A stretch of DNA of 8,912 bases. It comes from an uncultured Mailhella sp. Lineage in GTDB: Bacteria; Desulfobacterota; Desulfovibrionia; Desulfovibrionales; Desulfovibrionaceae. Of the stretch, positions 5,693 through 8,912 are shown piece by piece. The stretch is from NCBI GenBank assembly GCA_910579055.1, contig CAJTSU010000145.1, positions 1-8,912 on the forward strand, written 5' to 3'. The translations under genes were made by a program, and so were the position numbers. Every line of letters begins with the position of its first letter. Within the stretch, counting starts at the first letter, position 1. The notes under the pieces were generated by a model. It searched no databases and was not told the DNA's origin. It saw only the letters and a list, made by a program, of their open reading frames with translations.

Positions 5693-7426
5693 ATGGCGGA
5701 AAGAATTTTCGGGACTCTGCATCCCTTTTTTGAAGGCGGGCCTGTTTACGGGCGCAAGGTGGCTAACGAAGGCTTTATGGAAGAGCTGCTGCGGCAGGAC
5801 CCCTTCGATTCTTACCGTTTTTACCCGGTGAATACCCGGGATTTCACCGCGCAGGCGGAAAAGCGTTCCGATCTTGCCGCGATACGGCGCGGCGCGGTTA
5901 TCGCGTGCAGTCGCCAGAATCTGCTGGGCGAGGTGAGGGAAATGCCGTTTTACTGCATGCATTTTTCCGATCCGGTCACGGAGCAGGTTGCCCTGTGCGC
6001 ACTGCGCAACTGCATCGCTCCGCGCTTGTTTCCCGTGACGAGTCTGAATCATACCCTCGATTACCTTGAATACTCCATGCCCTTTTTGCGCCACCTCTGG
6101 CCGGGGGCCACGCGTTGCGACGTCATAGCCGCCACATCCCGCGCTTCCGCGGATCTGATGCGCGAGTATTTCCGGCAGCTGCGGGAAAATTACCGTCTTT
6201 CGCCGGACTGGGGGCCGGATATCCGCATTATTCCGCTGGGGGTGAAACCGGAGGATCTTCCTTGTCCTGACGATGCGCTGCGCCGGGAAGCGCGGGCCGC
6301 ACGCGGGTTTGCGCGGGATGAGGTCATGCTGCTGCTGTTCGGCCGCATCGCGCTTGGCGACAAAATGGATGTGGAGCCGGTATTGCCCGCGCTGCGTCGC
6401 GTGAAGGAAGCCGAACCGGATCTCGCCGTGTGTCTGGTGGTTGCAGGAAGTATACGCGAAGGCGACCAATACGTCGATTTTATTCGGGATATGGCCAAAG
6501 GCCTGGGTGTCGATGTGCGCTTTGAACTGAACCCCGGCCCGCAGGACAAGCGTGACCTGTTCGCAGCGGCGGATATTTTCATTTCACCGGTGGATAATAT
6601 TCAGGAAACCTTTGGTCTGACGCTTATTGAAGCCGGTGCCGCCGGGCTGCCCGTGGTGGCTTCGGATTGGGACGGGTACCGCGATTTGGTGGAGGACGGG
6701 GTAACGGGCATTCTGGTGCCCACGCTGGCCTCGGCGCATACGCCCTGGCTGGACAGTGTGGCGCATGCGCTTGGCGATATTCAGCACCAGATGCTGCGGG
6801 GCCAGCGCACGGTTCTTGACGTGCCCGCGCTGGCTGAAGCTGTGCGCATGCTGGCGCGCAATCCGGAACGCCGCAGAGTTATGGGGCTTGCCGGGCGCGA
6901 TCGGGTGCTGGCGCGTTATACCTGGCGCAAGGTGGTGCGGCAGTGGCTGGAACTGTGGGAAGATTTGAACGGAATACTACGCCCCGAGGAAGCGCTGAGG
7001 GCACGCGGAGCGCGGCATCCGCTCTTTTTCGACATGGGGCGCGCCTTTGCCGGGTATGCGTCAGAGCTTTTGCCCGGCAGTTCCTCCGCCATTTTGCCCG
7101 ATAACAGGGCGGGCGCTTTGGACGGGGGAGCGGGGGAAGGGGCGAAAGAATTCCGAAACGCGTTCCGGGTGCGCACTTCCGCACGGGGCGAACGGCTGCG
7201 TTCGGGCAAGGAAGAAATGACGATCTGGCTTGGCGTGGAACAGTGCATACACGGAGTGAGCCTGCGCAAACTGCTCACTTTGGCGCGGCATCCGATCGAC
7301 ATGAACGAATTGTTCGCCCGCATGCGCGAGAAACACAGGAAAAACGCACTGCCGTCCTCCTCGGAAGAAGCTCTTTCATTCACTCTGCTGTGGTGCCTCA
7401 AGCATGATTTGCTGGAAAAGATGTAA
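5693..7426 (+). CDS. GT4-family glycosyltransferase with C-terminal extension
   Basis: The 577-residue product looks like a GT-B fold, family 4 retaining glycosyltransferase, which transfers a sugar from a nucleotide-sugar donor. Donor and acceptor cannot be told from sequence. The N-terminal half has the glycine-rich loop GGPVYGRK (15-22). The C-terminal half starts near FGRI (216-219), with R218 and K224 in the usual phosphate-binding positions. The donor-site E-x7-E motif is E305/E313 within QETFGLTLIEAGAAGLPVV. The GT fold seems to end near residue 425. About 150 further residues are not typical; the last part (about 515-577) is helical, with a LARHPIDMNEL stretch, and might be a small winged-helix-like domain. 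No signal peptide or membrane segment is seen, so it is probably cytoplasmic. The start at 5693 has GGGGAG eight bases upstream. It is divergent from uvrA and has no operon partner, so its pathway is unknown. Confidence 0.88.
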   Translation: MAERIFGTLHPFFEGGPVYGRKVANEGFMEELLRQDPFDSYRFYPVNTRDFTAQAEKRSDLAAIRRGAVIACSRQNLLGEVREMPFYCMHFSDPVTEQVALCALRNCIAPRLFPVTSLNHTLDYLEYSMPFLRHLWPGATRCDVIAATSRASADLMREYFRQLRENYRLSPDWGPDIRIIPLGVKPEDLPCPDDALRREARAARGFARDEVMLLLFGRIALGDKMDVEPVLPALRRVKEAEPDLAVCLVVAGSIREGDQYVDFIRDMAKGLGVDVRFELNPGPQDKRDLFAAADIFISPVDNIQETFGLTLIEAGAAGLPVVASDWDGYRDLVEDGVTGILVPTLASAHTPWLDSVAHALGDIQHQMLRGQRTVLDVPALAEAVRMLARNPERRRVMGLAGRDRVLARYTWRKVVRQWLELWEDLNGILRPEEALRARGARHPLFFDMGRAFAGYASELLPGSSSAILPDNRAGALDGGAGEGAKEFRNAFRVRTSARGERLRSGKEEMTIWLGVEQCIHGVSLRKLLTLARHPIDMNELFARMREKHRKNALPSSSEEALSFTLLWCLKHDLLEKM

Positions 7427-7662
7427 TATGTCTGTGTTCCGCCAGGCTGGGGCAGTTTTACCCAATGATGCTCCGGAACGCATCCGGCGGATCTGAAACC
7501 TGAGATGATGGGAAAAAGGCATCACTGCTTTGAATGTCCACAAATGATGTGTTGAGGATGCTTTCTTCCTGCCGCATCGGGACGGCTTTGTTGTCTGTAC
7601 ACAGGTATTTATTACGCTGTTACTTCATGCGTTGGCACGGTCTTACTCCCGGAGAGGTAAAG
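7427..7662. other. Spacer after the glycosyltransferase gene
   Basis: No gene is convincing here. No stem with a T tract follows the glycosyltransferase stop codon, so the end of that transcript is not visible. The segment is less GC-rich than the genes. It contains a short CTGT-AC-ACAG dyad (7595-7604) of unknown meaning. An open frame from 7534 runs on into the candidate small ORF, but its upstream part shows no start signal. Confidence 0.5.
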
Positions 7663-7752
7663 GTGTTGGCCGCCATGAAACGCGTTATCGTCTTGGCGCT
7701 GCTGACGTTCCTTTGCTTGGCTTTTCGGGCTTCTTTCCGGATGCCTGCATAA
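7663..7752 (+). CDS. Candidate 29-residue hydrophobic peptide
   Basis: A GTG at 7663 is preceded by GGAGAGG (7651-7657) at ideal ribosome-binding spacing and opens a 29-codon frame ending in TAA at 7750-7752. The peptide has a short basic start (MKR at the internal Met, residues 5-7), a hydrophobic stretch VIVLALLTFLCLAF and a basic tail, which would fit a single membrane-spanning small protein. An internal ATG at 7675 is an alternative start with a poorer ribosome-binding site. No family is recognised. It could be a chance frame, since the spacer otherwise looks non-coding; the strong Shine-Dalgarno is the main argument for it. Confidence 0.25.
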   Translation: MLAAMKRVIVLALLTFLCLAFRASFRMPA

Positions 7753-7787
7753 AAAAAAAGGCCCCCGCTGCAACTTGCAGGGGGGGC
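7751..7787 (-). terminator. Rho-independent terminator for the beta-barrel gene transcript
   Basis: On the minus strand a 13-bp GC-rich stem with one G-G mismatch (7761-7773 with 7775-7787) is followed directly by a run of nine T (7751-7759). This is a textbook intrinsic terminator. The only minus-strand gene upstream is the beta-barrel gene, whose stop is about 175 bases before the stem, so its mRNA would have an unusually long 3' untranslated region. Confidence 0.88.
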
Positions 7788-7836
7788 GGTGAATCAACGT
7801 GCGGCTGCTCTGGATAGGGAGGCATCGCGGTGCTTT

Positions 7837-7931
7837 TATAGCATTTCAAAACGAAAATGCTTTCGTGCTGTACAGCATTAAATGCTGCCTATTCAATGCT
7901 GGGATTGCCTTGCCGAAAGCGTGGTTTCGGC
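7837..7931. repeat. AGCATT palindrome cluster and hairpin in the 3' region of the beta-barrel transcript
   Basis: AGCATT or its complement AATGCT occurs five times within 61 bases (7840, 7856, 7874, 7881 and 7895). These form AGCATTT-N8-AAATGCT (7840-7861), the 12-base palindrome TGCTGTACAGCA (7866-7877) and CAGCATT-A-AATGCTG (7873-7887). A further stem, GCCGAAA-N6-TTTCGGC, lies at 7912-7931. The sequence at 7837-7851 recurs inverted at 8822-8836 with one difference. The cluster lies between the beta-barrel stop codon and the terminator, so it would be transcribed and highly structured. Confidence 0.5.
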
Positions 7932-7962
7932 GAGCAAACCCGCCTGCGCCGCTAGTGGAGTA

Positions 7963-8613
7963 CTAGAAGGTATAGCGCACGCCCGCGAGGAATTGATGGG
8001 TACGGAGTGAGCCATCCGCCACGCCCTGAGATGAAGAGCCGGTACGCGCGGTACCGAAACCTGCATAGCGGTAGTTGAGATCGAGCGTCAGGTTGTAATT
8101 CAACTCAATCCCCAGGCCTGCGCCGACATTCCAGGCAAAGTTGGTTTCCGTGTTGGTGCCTGCGCCGCGTCCGTTGACATCGCCCTTGGAATCCACCCAG
8201 GCCGTACCAATCCCCAGGCCGACATACGGGGTAAAAATCGTGCCGGTGTGGAAGTCATAAAACCCATTCACAAATACGGTGCCCACAGAATCTTTGAGGG
8301 TACTGCCGGAGTCGGTGTGTTTGGCTTCGCTCTGGTACATCAGTTCAAGCTCTATGCGTACGGGCATGGTAGCCGCCGGAAAGAAGTCGTAACCAATTGC
8401 CGCGCCAAGGCCGACGGTCTGATCCTGGTCGTTGGAAAGGCCGTGGTTCGCGTTGTGCAGGGACTGAAGATTGAGGCCGAGTTTGCCCGCGAAGTACAGA
8501 CCTTCCGCTCCGGCCAGGGCGGGGGCGGAAAAGAAGGAGCACGCAGCGAGAACAAGCGCCGCTGTGACGGCGCAGCGCCGCAGACCGGAGAAAAGAAAGG
8601 AAAGATTGTGCAT
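7963..8613 (-). CDS. Small outer-membrane beta-barrel protein
   Basis: The 216-residue product has a signal peptide with an ALA-GAEG cleavage site after residue 34. The mature part, about 182 residues, is rich in alternating aromatic and hydrophobic strands joined by Gly/Asn/Ser-rich loops. Examples are TVGLGAAIGYDFF (67-78), TPYVGLGIGTAWV (128-140), WNVGAGLGIELNY (161-173) and the final RYTF. The last residue is phenylalanine, as outer-membrane barrels need for recognition by the BAM machine. Size and strand pattern fit an eight-stranded barrel of the opacity/OmpW/OMP_b-brl type; the precise subfamily and ligand cannot be told. The start at 8613 has GGGAGG five bases upstream; an earlier in-frame Met at 8637 lacks one. 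LAAC at residues 22-25 also resembles a lipobox. The gene is convergent with the glycosyltransferase gene and has its own promoter and terminator. Confidence 0.85.
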   Translation of the reverse strand: MHNLSFLFSGLRRCAVTAALVLAACSFFSAPALAGAEGLYFAGKLGLNLQSLHNANHGLSNDQDQTVGLGAAIGYDFFPAATMPVRIELELMYQSEAKHTDSGSTLKDSVGTVFVNGFYDFHTGTIFTPYVGLGIGTAWVDSKGDVNGRGAGTNTETNFAWNVGAGLGIELNYNLTLDLNYRYAGFGTARTGSSSQGVADGSLRTHQFLAGVRYTF

Positions 8614-8657
8614 GGAACCCTCCCGTATGACGGGCATTGCGGTTTGTGACAGGCGTT

Positions 8658-8686
8658 ATTCAAAAGCATGACGTCGCGGAAGTCAA
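8658..8686 (-). promoter_or_regulatory. Predicted sigma70-type promoter of the beta-barrel gene
   Basis: On the minus strand TTGACT (-35, 8681-8686, five of six consensus bases) and TTGAAT (-10, 8658-8663, four of six) are separated by 17 bases. The predicted transcript begins near 8651, giving a leader of about 38 bases that contains the GGGAGG ribosome-binding site. Confidence 0.5.
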
Positions 8687-8700
8687 GCCGAGCAATGTTA

Positions 8701-8723
8701 TTTTGAAAGGGACGCTTTCAAAA
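8701..8723. promoter_or_regulatory. TTTTGAAAG inverted repeat upstream of the beta-barrel promoter
   Basis: TTTTGAAAG (8701-8709) and CTTTCAAAA (8715-8723) form a perfect 9-bp dyad with a 5-base centre. It begins 15 bases upstream of the predicted -35 box of the beta-barrel gene. It could be an operator or activator site, or a terminator-like stem for a minus-strand transcript entering from the right. On the minus strand it is followed by ATAACATT, not a T tract. Confidence 0.35.
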
Positions 8724-8912
8724 GCCCGGTAGGAGCGTGTTGATGGCGTCGTGCGTGACGAGAGCCTTGGATCCGGCATGGGCGAAATACAACAGGTATC
8801 TGCGGCCAGCTCGCTTGCGCCTTTTGAAATGCTCTATCGGAGTCGAGCAAGGCGAGACTCATCTCTGCTCTCCTTATCCGTAAAGCGCTGCGCGCTAACG
8901 GCTAAGGGCGCC
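8724..8912. other. Right-end spacer with repeat-like DNA
   Basis: No supported gene was found. A plus-strand frame from the ATG at 8778 stays open to the window end, but it has no ribosome-binding site and passes through repeat sequence. A minus-strand frame starting with the ATG at 8860-8862 has an AAGGAG upstream but ends quickly without a recognisable product. The stretch contains repeat copy B (8796-8823), followed by the TTTTGAAATGCTCTA motif. Confidence 0.5.
8796..8823 (+). repeat. Short dispersed repeat, copy B
   Basis: This segment (beginning GTATCTGCGGCC, ending GCTTGCGCCTT) matches copy A at 187-215 at 25 of 29 aligned positions with one gap, 8.6 kb away in the same orientation. 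It is followed directly by TTTTGAAATGCTCTA (8822-8836), which inverted is TAGAGCATTTCAAAA. That sequence differs by one base from 7837-7851 in the palindrome cluster. The two matches together suggest pieces of a common intergenic repeat. Confidence 0.5.

Noticed and set aside
7612..7797. Minus-strand ORF across the terminator region
   Set aside because: It would have to be translated through the strong GC stem and nine-T terminator and has no start signal.
8778..8912. Plus-strand ORF open to the right edge of the window
   Set aside because: There is no ribosome-binding site, it passes through repeat sequence, and no recognisable product appears in its 45 visible codons.

Overview
This 8.9-kb, GC-rich chromosomal window carries four well-supported protein genes. 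They are, in order: a secreted DUF4139 (MuiA-family) protein on the minus strand; the nucleotide-excision-repair ATPase UvrA on the minus strand; a GT4-type glycosyltransferase with an unassigned C-terminal extension on the plus strand; and a small outer-membrane beta-barrel protein on the minus strand. The signal peptides, the porin ending in phenylalanine and the gene style point to a Gram-negative bacterium. The UvrA sequence style and the GC-rich, repeat-littered spacers suggest a Desulfovibrio-like member of the Desulfovibrionales. That assignment is an inference from general appearance, not from a marker gene.

Layout. Bases 1-46 hold a strong terminator for a plus-strand gene outside the window. 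Bases 47-451 hold no credible gene, only repeat-like DNA and two hairpins at the 3' end of the MuiA-family gene (452-2017). A 228-bp spacer full of inverted repeats follows, then uvrA (2246-5212). A 480-bp divergent spacer (5213-5692) separates uvrA from the glycosyltransferase (5693-7426). It contains a likely uvrA promoter, a palindrome, a second copy of the repeat found downstream of uvrA, and unusual G tracts. Bases 7427-7962 form a 536-bp convergent spacer with a possible 29-codon ORF, a clear minus-strand terminator and a cluster of AGCATT palindromes. The beta-barrel gene (7963-8613) follows with a recognisable promoter. The last 226 bases hold a hairpin and more repeat-like DNA.

The four genes do not form one pathway. 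Three act at or may act at the cell envelope (MuiA-family protein, glycosyltransferase, outer-membrane barrel), and UvrA is a cytoplasmic DNA-repair protein. Orientation and spacing suggest that each is transcribed separately.

I see no clear new multi-gene system. The most interesting signal is between the genes. Two diverged copies of a roughly 140-bp element flank uvrA as direct repeats. Each copy keeps one of two perfect 13-bp inverted ends (CTGATTAAAGCGT / ACGCTTTAATCAG). The end that faces the glycosyltransferase forms a good sigma70-like promoter. A second short repeat family is shared between the two ends of the window.
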